This document shows, in pieces, positions 16,942 to 25,798 of a stretch of 64,000 nucleotides of DNA (positions are counted from its first letter, which is position 1; each line of letters opens with the position of its first letter). The translations under genes and the position numbers were made by a program. Origin of the DNA: Roseateles_B sp051857535 (GTDB lineage: Bacteria > Pseudomonadota > Gammaproteobacteria > Burkholderiales > Burkholderiaceae_C); assembly GCF_051857535.1 (NCBI RefSeq), contig NZ_JBPZGY010000003.1, positions 465,296 to 529,295 of the forward strand, in the 5' to 3' direction. The notes beneath the pieces were generated by a model, which was not told the DNA's origin, did no database searches, and saw nothing but the letters and a program-made list of their open reading frames with translations.

Positions 16942-18435
16942 ATGAATGCCGACAAGTCTACCGATGCCAGTGCCGCCCTGGACCGGCACGCTGATGCCCA
17001 CGAGTGGTTTGCGCTCTTCGAGCTCGCGCCGGTGTCTTTGTGGCTGGAGGACTTCAGCGCCCTGGCCCAGCTGTTCCGCCGCCTGCGGTCGGAGGGTGTG
17101 AGCGAGCTCAGATCGCACCTGCTGCGCCATCCGCAGGACCTGCGGATCTGCACCGAGGGCATCCGCGTGCTGTGCGTCAATCGCAAGACCCTGAGCCTCT
17201 TCGGCGCCCGGGATCAGGGCCATCTGCTGGCCAATCTGGGCGCCGTGTTCCGCGACGACATGCTGGAGCACCATGTGCAGGACCTGGAGCGACTGTGGCG
17301 CGGCGAGCTGAGCTACGAGAGCCAGACGGTCAACTACACGCTCGACGGCCGCCGCCTGGACGTGCGACTGGCCGTGCGAGTGCTGCCTGGGCATGAGGAA
17401 GATTGGTCTCGGGTGCTGCTGTCCCTGGAGGACGTGACGACCCGCACCCAGGCCCAGCGGGAGTTGCAGGCCAGTGAGCGCTACGCCAATGGCCTCTTCG
17501 AGCATTCGCCCGTCTCGCTGTGGGTGGAGGACTTCAGCGGCGTCAAGCGCCTGCTGGACGAAGCCCGCGAGCAGGGCATCACTGACTTCCGCACCTTCAC
17601 CGACGTGCACCCGGATTTCGTCGACCGCTGCATGGCCCAGATCCGCGTGCTGCGCGTCAACCGCCAGACTCTGCGCATGTTCCGCTCACCCGACCAGGCC
17701 ACCCTGGTGGCGCGCCTCAGCGATGTGTTCCGGGACGAAATGCGCCGGCCCTTCACCGAGCAACTGATCGAGCTGTGGAACGGCCAGATCTTTCAGCAGC
17801 GCGAGACAGTCAACTACACCCTGGACGGCGAACTGATCCACGTGCACCTGCAGTTCAGCGTGTTGCCAGGGCATGAGCATGACTGGTCCCTGGTACAGGT
17901 CTCGCTGACCGACATCAGTGCCCGCAAGAAGGCCGAGGCCTACCTCGAGTTCCTGGGCAAGCATGACGCCCTCACCAAGCTGCGCAACCGCAGCTTCTTC
18001 AGCGACGAGATCAATCGCCTGGAGCGCCGCGGCCTGGCGCCCGTGGGCATTCTGCTGCTGGATGTCAACGGGCTGAAGCGCCTGAATGACGACACCGGGC
18101 ATGCGGCCGGAGATGCCGTGCTGCGCCGCGCCGGCGAGGTGCTGGCCAAGGCCGTGGAGCCGCCGATGACGGCCTCGCGCATCGGCGGGGACGAGTTCGT
18201 GCTGCTGCTGCCAGGCGCAGACGAGGCGGCGGTGGAGGCCCTGCAGGCGCAGGTCGAGGAGTTGCTGGAGCTCAACAACCAGTTCCATGCGGGGGCGCGG
18301 CTGGAGATGTCCATGGGGCGTGCCGTGTGGCGCGGCACAGAGCGCATCGAGGCCGCGGTTCACCGCGCCGACGCGATGATGTACGAGCAAAAAAGGGCCT
18401 ACTACGTCGCCCAGACGCACGACCGCCGCTCGTGA
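16942..18435 (+). CDS. PAS-PAS-GGDEF diguanylate cyclase
   Basis: A 497-residue soluble cyclase making c-di-GMP. Two homologous PAS domains (about residues 28-170 and 185-325) share the pattern APVSLWLEDFS / SPVSLWVEDFS, then IRVLCVNRKTL / IRVLRVNRQTL and VNYTLDG, showing an internal duplication. The GGDEF domain is intact, with the active-site motif at residues 415-419 in RIGGDEFVLLLPG. No RxxD inhibitory site is present five residues before it (EPPMTAS instead), so product feedback is probably absent. I chose the ATG at 16942; an upstream in-frame ATG at 16858 would add 28 residues. It has no membrane segment. Confidence 0.9.
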   Translation: MNADKSTDASAALDRHADAHEWFALFELAPVSLWLEDFSALAQLFRRLRSEGVSELRSHLLRHPQDLRICTEGIRVLCVNRKTLSLFGARDQGHLLANLGAVFRDDMLEHHVQDLERLWRGELSYESQTVNYTLDGRRLDVRLAVRVLPGHEEDWSRVLLSLEDVTTRTQAQRELQASERYANGLFEHSPVSLWVEDFSGVKRLLDEAREQGITDFRTFTDVHPDFVDRCMAQIRVLRVNRQTLRMFRSPDQATLVARLSDVFRDEMRRPFTEQLIELWNGQIFQQRETVNYTLDGELIHVHLQFSVLPGHEHDWSLVQVSLTDISARKKAEAYLEFLGKHDALTKLRNRSFFSDEINRLERRGLAPVGILLLDVNGLKRLNDDTGHAAGDAVLRRAGEVLAKAVEPPMTASRIGGDEFVLLLPGADEAAVEALQAQVEELLELNNQFHAGARLEMSMGRAVWRGTERIEAAVHRADAMMYEQKRAYYVAQTHDRRS

Positions 18436-18456
18436 GCGAGGGCCCGAAGGCCTTGC

Positions 18457-18936
18457 TCAGGAGACCATGTAGGCTGCCGAACCCGTACTCAGCAGGCGGC
18501 CCTGGGCGTCCATGAACTCCATGCGTGTGCTGGCCACGCGGCTGCCCAGGCGCAGCACCTCGGCGCGGGCCCGGAAATGCTCGCCGATGGCAGGGCGCAG
18601 ATAGTCCACCCGCAGGTCTATGGTGCCCAGCTTGTTGAAGCGCTGCAGGCGGGCGGCGGGCGCTTCCTCACGATGCCGGTCGCCGATGGCGGCCATCACG
18701 GCCAGGCCGCCCAGGGCGTCCAGCGTGGCCGAGATGACGCCGCCATGCATGCGGTGATGGGCGAAATGGCCGATCAGCTCGGGGCGCATGGCCACCGCAG
18801 CCTCCGCTGCCAGGGCCTCCAGGGCGGTCACCTGCAGGCCAAGCACCTTGTTGAAGCTGATGTGCTCCTCGAAGATCTGGCACAGGGCGGTCGTGAATTC
18901 GGCCTCGAAGACGGTGCGGGGCGGGGTGCTGCTCAT
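18457..18936 (-). CDS. PaaI/YigI-like hotdog thioesterase
   Basis: A 159-residue hotdog-fold protein that probably hydrolyses acyl-CoA thioesters. The family pattern is HHRMHGGVISATLDALGGLA, with the central helix carrying the catalytic acid, and TIDLRVDYLRPAIGEHF as the following strand pair. It resembles E. coli YigI and PaaI-type enzymes. It converges on the diguanylate cyclase gene with a 21-base gap and is divergent from the TlpA-like gene. Confidence 0.85.
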   Translation of the reverse strand: MSSTPPRTVFEAEFTTALCQIFEEHISFNKVLGLQVTALEALAAEAAVAMRPELIGHFAHHRMHGGVISATLDALGGLAVMAAIGDRHREEAPAARLQRFNKLGTIDLRVDYLRPAIGEHFRARAEVLRLGSRVASTRMEFMDAQGRLLSTGSAAYMVS

Positions 18937-19089
18937 GCATGGACACTAACTCAGCGGCCATCGTCCGGGCCCTGGGGCCTTCCCCTGCAGAATGACGCCG
19001 AGGCGACAAGACGGGACCCGTCGTGCCGCCCGCACGCCTTAAGGCGCTCCTAAGGCAGGGTGCAGCCCCTGCGCGGCACACTAGCGTCC

Positions 19090-19866
19090 ATGATCAGCGT
19101 CATGAGCACCCATCGCCTTCGCCCGACCCTGCTGGCTGCGATCCTGGCCTGCAGTGCCGCCATGAACCTGGCGCAGGCTGCAGCGTCAGTCCGCCTTCAG
19201 TCGGCGGCCGATGAACCGGCCTTCCTGGCTGCAGTGGGCGTGACGCCGCAGATGCCGCTCAAGTACCAGGACGAGGACGGGCGAAGCCTGACACGCGAGG
19301 TTTTCTACGAGCGCCTGTCCCGCGCCGAAGGCAAGCTGAGCCTTGCCGTCCGCAAGACCGCGCAGGAGGCGACGCTGCAGCTCCAGGCAGCCGGCAAGAG
19401 ACCGGAGATCGGGCGCTTCAAAGTGGCCCCCGGCGAGTCAATGCCCGCCTTCTCGCTGCGCTCGCTGGACCAGGCCGCACTGACTCCTGAGATGCTCAGG
19501 GGACGCTACACGCTGATGAGCTTCTATTTCGCGACCTGCGCACCCTGCGTGGCGGAAATTCCCGCCCTCAACAGCCTGCAGGCCCACATGCCGGAGCTGA
19601 GGCTGGCGGCCGTCACCTTCGACGATGAGACCACCAGCCGGCGCTTCGTGCAGGACCACGGCCTGCGCTGGCCGGTCTATGCCCAGGCCAGGCCCTTCCT
19701 GCAATCCCTGGGTGTCAGCAGTTTTCCGGCCTTCGCCCTGCTGAACCCCGAAGGCAAGCTCGTGAGCATAGGCCCGCTGTACGAGCTGCAGCACAGCCCG
19801 AATCCGTCAGAGCTGCTGCAACGCTGGGTGCAGGAGCAGATCGCCCGGGATTCAGGCAAGACCTGA
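19090..19866 (+). CDS. TlpA-family thiol-disulfide reductase, periplasmic
   Basis: A 258-residue exported thioredoxin-fold protein. A signal peptide covers about residues 1-30 (ending NLAQAAAS). A roughly 80-residue N-terminal extension of unknown fold precedes the redoxin domain with the active site FATCAPC (C150, C153). The cis-Pro region is SSFPAFALLNPEG. An in-frame ATG at 19102 (MSTHRLRPT) gives an equally good signal peptide. It converges on a DUF2892 gene and may help reduce periplasmic thiols beside the thiol-stress operon. Confidence 0.87.
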   Translation: MISVMSTHRLRPTLLAAILACSAAMNLAQAAASVRLQSAADEPAFLAAVGVTPQMPLKYQDEDGRSLTREVFYERLSRAEGKLSLAVRKTAQEATLQLQAAGKRPEIGRFKVAPGESMPAFSLRSLDQAALTPEMLRGRYTLMSFYFATCAPCVAEIPALNSLQAHMPELRLAAVTFDDETTSRRFVQDHGLRWPVYAQARPFLQSLGVSSFPAFALLNPEGKLVSIGPLYELQHSPNPSELLQRWVQEQIARDSGKT

Positions 19867-19894
19867 CCCCTGAGTCGCGATCGGGCCCGTCACT

Positions 19895-20092
19895 TCACTT
19901 GTTGTCCGGCGCCTTGCAGGTGCTCATGCCGAAGGGAAGATAGGCCGGGCAGAAGCGCAGCAGGCCGGTGGCGATGAAGATGACGCCTATCCAACCCCAG
20001 GCGCCGATGAAGCCCAGCAGGGTGGCGGCGATGAGGATGGTGCCGGCGATGACGCGCATGGCGCGGTCCACGGTTCCGATATTGGCTTGCAT
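19895..20092 (-). CDS. DUF2892 membrane protein (YgaP-like)
   Basis: A 65-residue protein with two transmembrane helices. The family start is MQANIGTVDRAMRVIAGTIL and the end contains LRFCPAYLPFGMSTCKAPD. DUF2892 is the membrane part of rhodanese YgaP, linked to sulfur metabolism. The conserved cysteine in FCPAYLP could take part in thiol chemistry. It is the last gene of the leftward ArsR-type operon. Confidence 0.9.
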   Translation of the reverse strand: MQANIGTVDRAMRVIAGTILIAATLLGFIGAWGWIGVIFIATGLLRFCPAYLPFGMSTCKAPDNK

Positions 20093-20119
20093 GAAGGTTC
20101 TCCTTTGCGGGGCAGTGGC

Positions 20120-20587
20120 TCAGTGAGTGAGTGGGGTGGCAGGCTTGAGCAGGGCGCCCTCGGCGTCCCGCACTTCGGTGGTGATGGCGATGCCCTGGCC
20201 CACGCTCTGCGTCACGGTGCAGAAGGCCTCGAACTGGCTCAACACGCGATCCAGGTGCTGCAGCTGCGCGGCGGGCACGCCCAGCTGCAGCTGGGCGCGC
20301 ATGGCCAGCACCCGTAGGCGCCCCTCGGCATTGCGGCCGACCTGCGCCTCCACGCTGCAGCGCAGGGGCTCTGGCGCCTGCTTGTACTTGCGCAGGGCGA
20401 AGAGCAGGGAGTCCGAGAGGCAGTTGGCCACCGCCGCGCACAGCAGCTGTACGGGCGAGGGGCCCTGGCCGGTGCCCAGGGGGGGCGGTTCATCCGTCAG
20501 CAGGGCCGGGACCTCGCCACCGAAGCAGGTGTCGAAGCGGTAGTCAGCCTGTTGGACCAGGTCGACGCGAACGAGTTCATCGCTCAT
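20120..20587 (-). CDS. OsmC-family protein
   Basis: A 155-residue OsmC-like protein; the family includes thiol peroxidases that reduce organic hydroperoxides. The strand-helix core is GQGPSPVQLLCAAVANCLSD with the two conserved positions: a cysteine in LLCAAVANC and a second in FEAFCTVTQSVGQGI. Its ATG overlaps the trxC stop (ATGA), so OsmC and thioredoxin 2 are translationally coupled; a reductant-peroxidase partnership is a reasonable inference. Confidence 0.9.
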   Translation of the reverse strand: MSDELVRVDLVQQADYRFDTCFGGEVPALLTDEPPPLGTGQGPSPVQLLCAAVANCLSDSLLFALRKYKQAPEPLRCSVEAQVGRNAEGRLRVLAMRAQLQLGVPAAQLQHLDRVLSQFEAFCTVTQSVGQGIAITTEVRDAEGALLKPATPLTH

Positions 20588-21021
20588 CAGGCATGTCCTT
20601 TCGGGAGATGGGTTTGAAGCCAGCGCAGCAAGTCGGCCGCCGGCATGGCGCCGCTCTGGCGCGCGATCTCGCGGCCGCCGAGGAACAGCGCCAGGGTGGG
20701 GATGCTGCGGATGCTCAGCCGCGATGCGGTCTGCGGGCAGGCCTCCGTGTCGACCTTGACGAAGCGCACTCCTGGGGCCTGCGCGGCGGCGGCCTCGAAC
20801 TGTGGCGCCATCATGCGGCAAGGACCGCACCAGGCCGCCCAGAAGTCCACCAGCACGGGGGCCTCGGTCTTGCTGATGTAGTCGGCGAACACGGCGTCGC
20901 TCAGGGCCAGGGGATGCGTCGGCGCGATCTCGGCACCACAGCGGCCGCAGACCGGCTGGTCCTGGAGTCGCTCGGCGGGAACGCGATTGGTGGCACCGCA
21001 ATGGGCACAGACCAGATGCAT
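20587..21021 (-). CDS. trxC: Thioredoxin 2 (zinc-binding)
   Basis: A 144-residue cytosolic thioredoxin of the TrxC type. The N-terminal zinc site uses C5 and C8 (CAHC) and C25 and C28 (CGRC). The redox motif WCGPC has C65 and C68, and the cis-Pro loop is IRSIPTLALF. TrxC responds to oxidative stress in E. coli. The gene lies between a DUF2892 gene (15 bases) and osmC (overlap). Confidence 0.96.
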   Translation of the reverse strand: MHLVCAHCGATNRVPAERLQDQPVCGRCGAEIAPTHPLALSDAVFADYISKTEAPVLVDFWAAWCGPCRMMAPQFEAAAAQAPGVRFVKVDTEACPQTASRLSIRSIPTLALFLGGREIARQSGAMPAADLLRWLQTHLPKGHA

Positions 21022-21036
21022 GGACAGCTCCTTGGT

Positions 21037-21246
21037 TCAGCAGCCCGGGCGCACCCCGAGCTTGCGCAGCAGGGACTCCATCAGGCACCAGCGGCTGAAG
21101 CCGCTTTGCAGCAGATTCAGCCCAACGAAAGCCGTGAAGGCCAGCCACCATTGCGAGTGGAACACAGGGCTGGTCGGCAGGCCCAGGGCCAAGGACATCA
21201 GGACGAAGAAGCCGGCGGCGATGCGGACGATTTGCCAGGAGGTCAT
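21037..21246 (-). CDS. DUF2892-type small membrane protein
   Basis: A 69-residue protein with two hydrophobic helices (VRIAAGFFVLMSLALGLP and WWLAFTAFVGLNLLQSGF), ending WCLMESLLRKLGVRPGC. This fits the inner-membrane DUF2892 family, with cysteines in WCLME and at the C terminus. Its ATG lies 1 base beyond the RND pump stop, so it is translated with the pump. The operon thus carries two different DUF2892 proteins. Confidence 0.85.
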   Translation of the reverse strand: MTSWQIVRIAAGFFVLMSLALGLPTSPVFHSQWWLAFTAFVGLNLLQSGFSRWCLMESLLRKLGVRPGC

Positions 21247-21247
21247 G

Positions 21248-24200
21248 TCAGTCTCCTTCAGTGGGGGAGGGGGTGGAGGCAGGGCCTTGCAGCAGGTGCA
21301 GGCGATGGCGGTAGGCGACGAAGTAGAGCGTCGGGATGACGACCAGCGTCAGAAGGGTCGAGACCAGGATGCCGAAGATCAGCGAGATGGCCAGGCCATT
21401 GAAGATCGGGTCGTCCAGGATGAAGAAGGCGCCGAGCATGGCCGCCAAACCGGTCAGCAGGATGGGCTGTGCGCGGGTGACGGCGGAGCGCAGGATGGCC
21501 TTCTCGAAGGGCATGCCCGCACGCACCTGCAGCCTGATGAAGTCCACCAGCAGGATGGAGTTGCGCACGATGATGCCGGCCAGCGCGATCATGCCGATCA
21601 TGCTGGTGGCCGTGAATTGCGCGCCCAGCAGGGCGTGGCCGGGCATCACGCCGATCAGGGTCAGGGGGATGGGCGCCATGATGATCAGCGGCGTCAGGTA
21701 GGAGCCAAACTGCGCCACCACCAGCAAGTAAATCAGCACCAGGCCCACGGCGTAGGCGGCGCCCATGTCGCGGAAGGTCTCGTAGGTGATCTGCCATTCG
21801 CCGTCCCACTTGAGAGCGTAGCCTCGGTAGGCGTCGTCGGGCTGGTGGATGAAGTGCTCGTCCACCCCGGCTCCGTCCGGTGCCTGGATGCGGGCGATGG
21901 CGCTGCGCATCTGGAACATGCCGTAGAGCGGGCTTTCCACGCGGCCGGCCATGTCGCCCACCACATAGTTCACCGGCAGCAGGTCCTTGTGGTGGAGGGG
22001 CTGTTCGCGCTGGGTGTCGGAGATCGTCACCAGCTCGCGCAGCGGCACCAGCGCTCCTTGCGCTGAACGCACGCGCAGGGAGAGCAGGGCGTCCAGGCTG
22101 CCCTGCTGCTCGGGCGGCAGCTGCAGCCAGGCAGCGTTGGGATACTTGCTCTGGTCATGCAGCCAGATCACGGCCTCGCCGGCCTGAGCTGTGCGCAGGG
22201 TGCTGACAATGGACGCCTGGCTCACGCCCAACTGCGCGGCCCGGGCGCGCTGCACCAGCAGCAGTTGGCGTGGCGCGGCGGCGATGCTGCTGTCATCCAC
22301 GTCGACCAGGCCTGCCTGCTGCTCGAAGACCTGGCGGACCTGGCGCGCCAGCTGCTGGCGGCCGGCATCATCCGGGCCGTAGATCTCGGCCACCAGGGGC
22401 GCCAGCACCGGCGGCCCCGGCGGTACTTCCACCACCTTCACGTTCGCTCCAAAGCGTCGGGCGATGGTCTGCAGCGGCGGTCGCAGGCGGGTGGCGATGG
22501 CATGGCTCTGCTCCTTGCGGTGGTGCTTGTCGACCAGGTTGACCTGGATGTCTCCCTGCTCGCTGCCGGCACGCAGGTAGTACTGGCGCACCAGGCCGTT
22601 GAAGTTGATGGGCGAGGCCGTGCCGGCATAGGCCTGGTAGTGCAGCACCTCAGGCACGGTGGACAGGTAGGCACCCAGCTCGTGCATTACTGCGGCAGTC
22701 TGTTCCACTGGCGTGCCGGCGGGCATGTCCACCACCACCTGGAATTCGGACTTGTTGTCGAAGGGCAGCATCTTCAGCATCACCAGGCCGGCCCCGGGCA
22801 GGGCGAGCGAGAGTGCGATCAGCCCGGCAATGCCCAAGCCCAGCAGACGGCGGCTGCGTTGGCCGCGCTGCGCGTCCAGCAGGGGCGCGAAGAGCCGGCT
22901 GAAGAGCGGGGCCAGCTTCGCGGACAGACCGTGCAGCGCATCAGGATCTGTGTGTTGGCCGGCCGGCAGTGCCTTCATCCACAGGCGGGCCAGCCAGGGC
23001 GTCACCACGAAGGCGATGGCCAGGGACAGCAGCATGCCCATGCTGGCGTTGATGGGGATGGGGCCCATGTAGGGACCCATCAGTCCGCTGACGAAGGCCA
23101 TGGGCAGCAGGGCGGCGATCACCGTCAGGGTGGCCAGGATGGTGGGGCCGCCGACTTCGTCTACGGCACCCGGAATCAGCTGGGCCAGGCTGCGGCCCGG
23201 ATGCAGGTGCTGGTGGCGGTGGATGTTTTCCACCACCACGATGGCGTCGTCCACCAGGATGCCGATGGAGAAGATCAGCGCGAACAGCGATACCCGGTTG
23301 AGCGTGAAGCCCCAGGCCCAGGAGGCGAAGAGGGTGACGGTCAGCGTGAGGATCACAGCCGTGCCTACGATGGCGGCCTCGCGCCGGCCCAGTGCGATGA
23401 AGACCAGGGCGACTACCGAGGCCGTGGCGAAGAGCAGCTTCTGGATCAGCTTCTGCGCCTTGTCGTTGGCGGTGGCGCCGTAGTTGCGCGTCTCCTGCAC
23501 CAGGACCTCGGCGGGAATGACGGTGTTGCGCAGCGTGTTCACGCGGTGCATCAGCGCGTTGGCGACGTCAATGGCGTTCTCGCCGGCCTTCTTGGTGATG
23601 GCGATGGTGATGGCGGGAAACTCACCGCGCACGCCGGAGGCCGCGCCTTCGGGCTGCGGCGCGCCGCCAGTGCCATGCCAGACGTAGCGGCTGGGCGTCA
23701 GCGGGCCATCGACGATGCGGGCGACCTCGCGCAGGAACAGGGGCTTGCCCTCGCGCACACCCACGACCAGATCCTCCAGGTCCCGGGCCGATGACAGCCA
23801 GGGGCCGGCCTCCAGCGCGATGGCCTGGCCGCCCTGCAGCAGATCGCCCAGGGGCATGCCCATCTGGGCCGACTGCAGGGCCTGGCGCAGCTCGCTCACG
23901 CTCAGCCCGGCCCGGGCCATGCGCGTGGCGTCAATGTGGATCTGCACCGCGCGGCCGGGGCCGCCCAGGCTCACCACATCGCGGGTGCCGGGCACGCGCT
24001 TGAGCTCGTTTTCCAGGCTGTGGGCCACGCGCTCAAGGTCATGGGCCCCCGTCTCGGGCTGGGTGCTGAAGAGGGTCAGGCTGACGATGGGCACGTCGTC
24101 GATGCCCTTGGGCTTGACCAGGGGCTGCTGCACACCCAGGCCGGTGGGCAGCCAGTCGGCATTGCTGCTGACGGTGTCATGCAGGCGAACCAGGGCCTCG

Positions 24201-24538
24201 GTGCGCGGCACGCCCACCTTGAACTGCACGGTCAGCACGGCGAGTCCCGGCCGCGAGACCGACATCACATGCTCGACCCCCGCCATCTGCGACAGCACTT
24301 GTTCGCCGGGGCTGGCCACCATCTGCTCCACGTCCTTGGCCGAGGCGCCGGGGAAGGGCACCAGCACATTGGCCATGGTGACGTTGATCTGGGGCTCCTC
24401 CTCGCGAGGCGTGACCATCACCGCGAAGATGCCCAGCAGCAGGGCCACCAGGGCCAGCAAAGGCGTGATCTGGGCGGACTGGAAATAGGCCGCGATGCGG
24501 CCCGAGATGCCCAGCGCCTGCTTGTCCATTGAATCCAT
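21248..24538 (-). CDS. RND efflux permease (HAE1/AcrB-like)
   Basis: A 1096-residue inner-membrane proton-driven exporter with the duplicated RND architecture: one N-terminal helix, a large periplasmic loop, a helical bundle, then the same again. Marks are GPFPGASAKDVEQ-like strands near residue 55, GILVDDAIVVVENIHRH with the proton-relay acidic pair, and GIIVRNSILLVDFIRLQ in the second half. Upstream MFP and ArsR genes and downstream thioredoxin/OsmC genes point to export of a reactive or thiol-linked compound. No outer-membrane component is encoded here. A second Met nine bases in is an alternative start. Confidence 0.95.
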   Translation of the reverse strand: MDSMDKQALGISGRIAAYFQSAQITPLLALVALLLGIFAVMVTPREEEPQINVTMANVLVPFPGASAKDVEQMVASPGEQVLSQMAGVEHVMSVSRPGLAVLTVQFKVGVPRTEALVRLHDTVSSNADWLPTGLGVQQPLVKPKGIDDVPIVSLTLFSTQPETGAHDLERVAHSLENELKRVPGTRDVVSLGGPGRAVQIHIDATRMARAGLSVSELRQALQSAQMGMPLGDLLQGGQAIALEAGPWLSSARDLEDLVVGVREGKPLFLREVARIVDGPLTPSRYVWHGTGGAPQPEGAASGVRGEFPAITIAITKKAGENAIDVANALMHRVNTLRNTVIPAEVLVQETRNYGATANDKAQKLIQKLLFATASVVALVFIALGRREAAIVGTAVILTLTVTLFASWAWGFTLNRVSLFALIFSIGILVDDAIVVVENIHRHQHLHPGRSLAQLIPGAVDEVGGPTILATLTVIAALLPMAFVSGLMGPYMGPIPINASMGMLLSLAIAFVVTPWLARLWMKALPAGQHTDPDALHGLSAKLAPLFSRLFAPLLDAQRGQRSRRLLGLGIAGLIALSLALPGAGLVMLKMLPFDNKSEFQVVVDMPAGTPVEQTAAVMHELGAYLSTVPEVLHYQAYAGTASPINFNGLVRQYYLRAGSEQGDIQVNLVDKHHRKEQSHAIATRLRPPLQTIARRFGANVKVVEVPPGPPVLAPLVAEIYGPDDAGRQQLARQVRQVFEQQAGLVDVDDSSIAAAPRQLLLVQRARAAQLGVSQASIVSTLRTAQAGEAVIWLHDQSKYPNAAWLQLPPEQQGSLDALLSLRVRSAQGALVPLRELVTISDTQREQPLHHKDLLPVNYVVGDMAGRVESPLYGMFQMRSAIARIQAPDGAGVDEHFIHQPDDAYRGYALKWDGEWQITYETFRDMGAAYAVGLVLIYLLVVAQFGSYLTPLIIMAPIPLTLIGVMPGHALLGAQFTATSMIGMIALAGIIVRNSILLVDFIRLQVRAGMPFEKAILRSAVTRAQPILLTGLAAMLGAFFILDDPIFNGLAISLIFGILVSTLLTLVVIPTLYFVAYRHRLHLLQGPASTPSPTEGD

Positions 24539-24550
24539 GGGCCCTCCTGC

Positions 24551-25663
24551 TCAACGAACCCTGGCGGCGGCCTGCGGCTCCAGGGCCACGCGCTCGCCGG
24601 CCTTCAGGCCGCTGAGGATCTCGATCTGGCTGCCTCGGCTTTCTCCCAGGCGCACCTGGCGCAGCAGGGGGCGGCCCTCGGCATTGAGCACATAGAGCCC
24701 AGTCATCTCGGCGCGGCGGACCACGGCCTGCGAGGGGACCAGCAGCGTCGCGGGCTGCGTCGGCGTCTTCGCGGGACCCGTCAGGCGGATGCGCGCCAAC
24801 TGGCCTGGCACCAGGCCTTTCAACGAGGACGGCAGTTCGGCCCGCAATTCCACCGTGCCACTGCTGCTGTCGACGGTGGGGAGCCATTGCACGCGGCTGG
24901 GGATCAGGCCCTGCACGCCGAGCGTGGGGAGGTCCACCAGCACGGCACCGTCCCGGTCCTGGGCAGCCTGTGCCTGGGCCTGCGGCACATGGGCCGTGAC
25001 GCGCAGGGCCGCAGGATCGTAGAGCACAGCCAGACCGCGGCCGGGCAGGGCCATGTCACCCTGGACCACCGGCACCTCCGAGATCACCCCGGCATAGGGC
25101 GCGCGCAGCTGGTACCAGTCGCTCTGGCTGCGCGCCGCGCCGGCCTGGGCCAACTGCGCCTGCACCTGGGCCTCGGTGGCCTTGAACTGAGCCTCTGCCT
25201 GGTCCAGGGCCGCCTGGCTGATGAAATGCTGGCGGAAGAGCTGCTGCTGGCGGTCGCGTTCGCGTCGGGCCAGCTCCAGCTGGGCGCGGGCCACCTGGGT
25301 TTGCGCTTCGCTGGCCTGGGCGCTCTGGTCGGCGCTGCGTGCATCCAGGCGCATGAGCAGTTGGCCTGCTTTCACGGCATCGCCCGGCTTGACCAGCAAC
25401 TGCACCACGGCGCCAGCCACCTGCGCCGCCAGCGTGGTCTGGCGCAGGGCTTCCACGCGGGCCTCATGGGCCTGGCTCAGGGGAGCCGTGCCGGCCTGCA
25501 CGGTGTAGCTCTTGAGGTGGGGCAGTGCGGGCTCGGCCGCCAACACTGACCCGGCCTGCAGCCCCGCCATTGCCAGCGCCAGGAGCATCGCGGTGGCAGC
25601 CGGAGGCCATGCAGGCATCGGCCGGCGCTTCAGCGGAGAGAGGGGGAATGGGGTCTTGGACAT
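24551..25663 (-). CDS. RND periplasmic adaptor (HlyD/membrane fusion protein)
   Basis: A 370-residue adaptor linking the RND pump to an outer-membrane channel. An N-terminal signal/anchor (about residues 16-42) is followed by the lipoyl half-motif VVQLLVKPGDAVKAGQLLMR. A coiled-coil hairpin (AQLELARRERDRQQQLFRQ to AQLAQAG) comes next, then the second lipoyl half APYAGVISEVPVVQGDMA and beta-barrel domains. I chose the ATG at 25663 (MSKTPFPLSPL); 25687 (MSSRQRHT) is an alternative. It is the first gene of the leftward operon, 45 bases from the operator. Confidence 0.93.
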   Translation of the reverse strand: MSKTPFPLSPLKRRPMPAWPPAATAMLLALAMAGLQAGSVLAAEPALPHLKSYTVQAGTAPLSQAHEARVEALRQTTLAAQVAGAVVQLLVKPGDAVKAGQLLMRLDARSADQSAQASEAQTQVARAQLELARRERDRQQQLFRQHFISQAALDQAEAQFKATEAQVQAQLAQAGAARSQSDWYQLRAPYAGVISEVPVVQGDMALPGRGLAVLYDPAALRVTAHVPQAQAQAAQDRDGAVLVDLPTLGVQGLIPSRVQWLPTVDSSSGTVELRAELPSSLKGLVPGQLARIRLTGPAKTPTQPATLLVPSQAVVRRAEMTGLYVLNAEGRPLLRQVRLGESRGSQIEILSGLKAGERVALEPQAAARVR

Positions 25664-25707
25664 GGTGTGGCGTTGGCGGCTGGACATGTGATGCTTGTTG
25701 GGTTTAT

Positions 25708-25729
25708 TATTTGCGCAATCACGCAAATA
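25708..25729. promoter_or_regulatory. ArsR-type operator
   Basis: TATTTGCG-CAATCA-CGCAAATA is a perfect inverted repeat with 8-bp arms, in the only AT-rich part of the gap between the divergent ArsR gene (25799) and the adaptor gene (25663). ArsR-family dimers bind sites of this form. It should control both directions. Confidence 0.75.
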
Positions 25730-25798
25730 GTCAAATGAATTTGCAGACGCTCGGTAGACAGATCCGCGAGCGCTGCATCTGACGCAGGCCAGCTTCCC

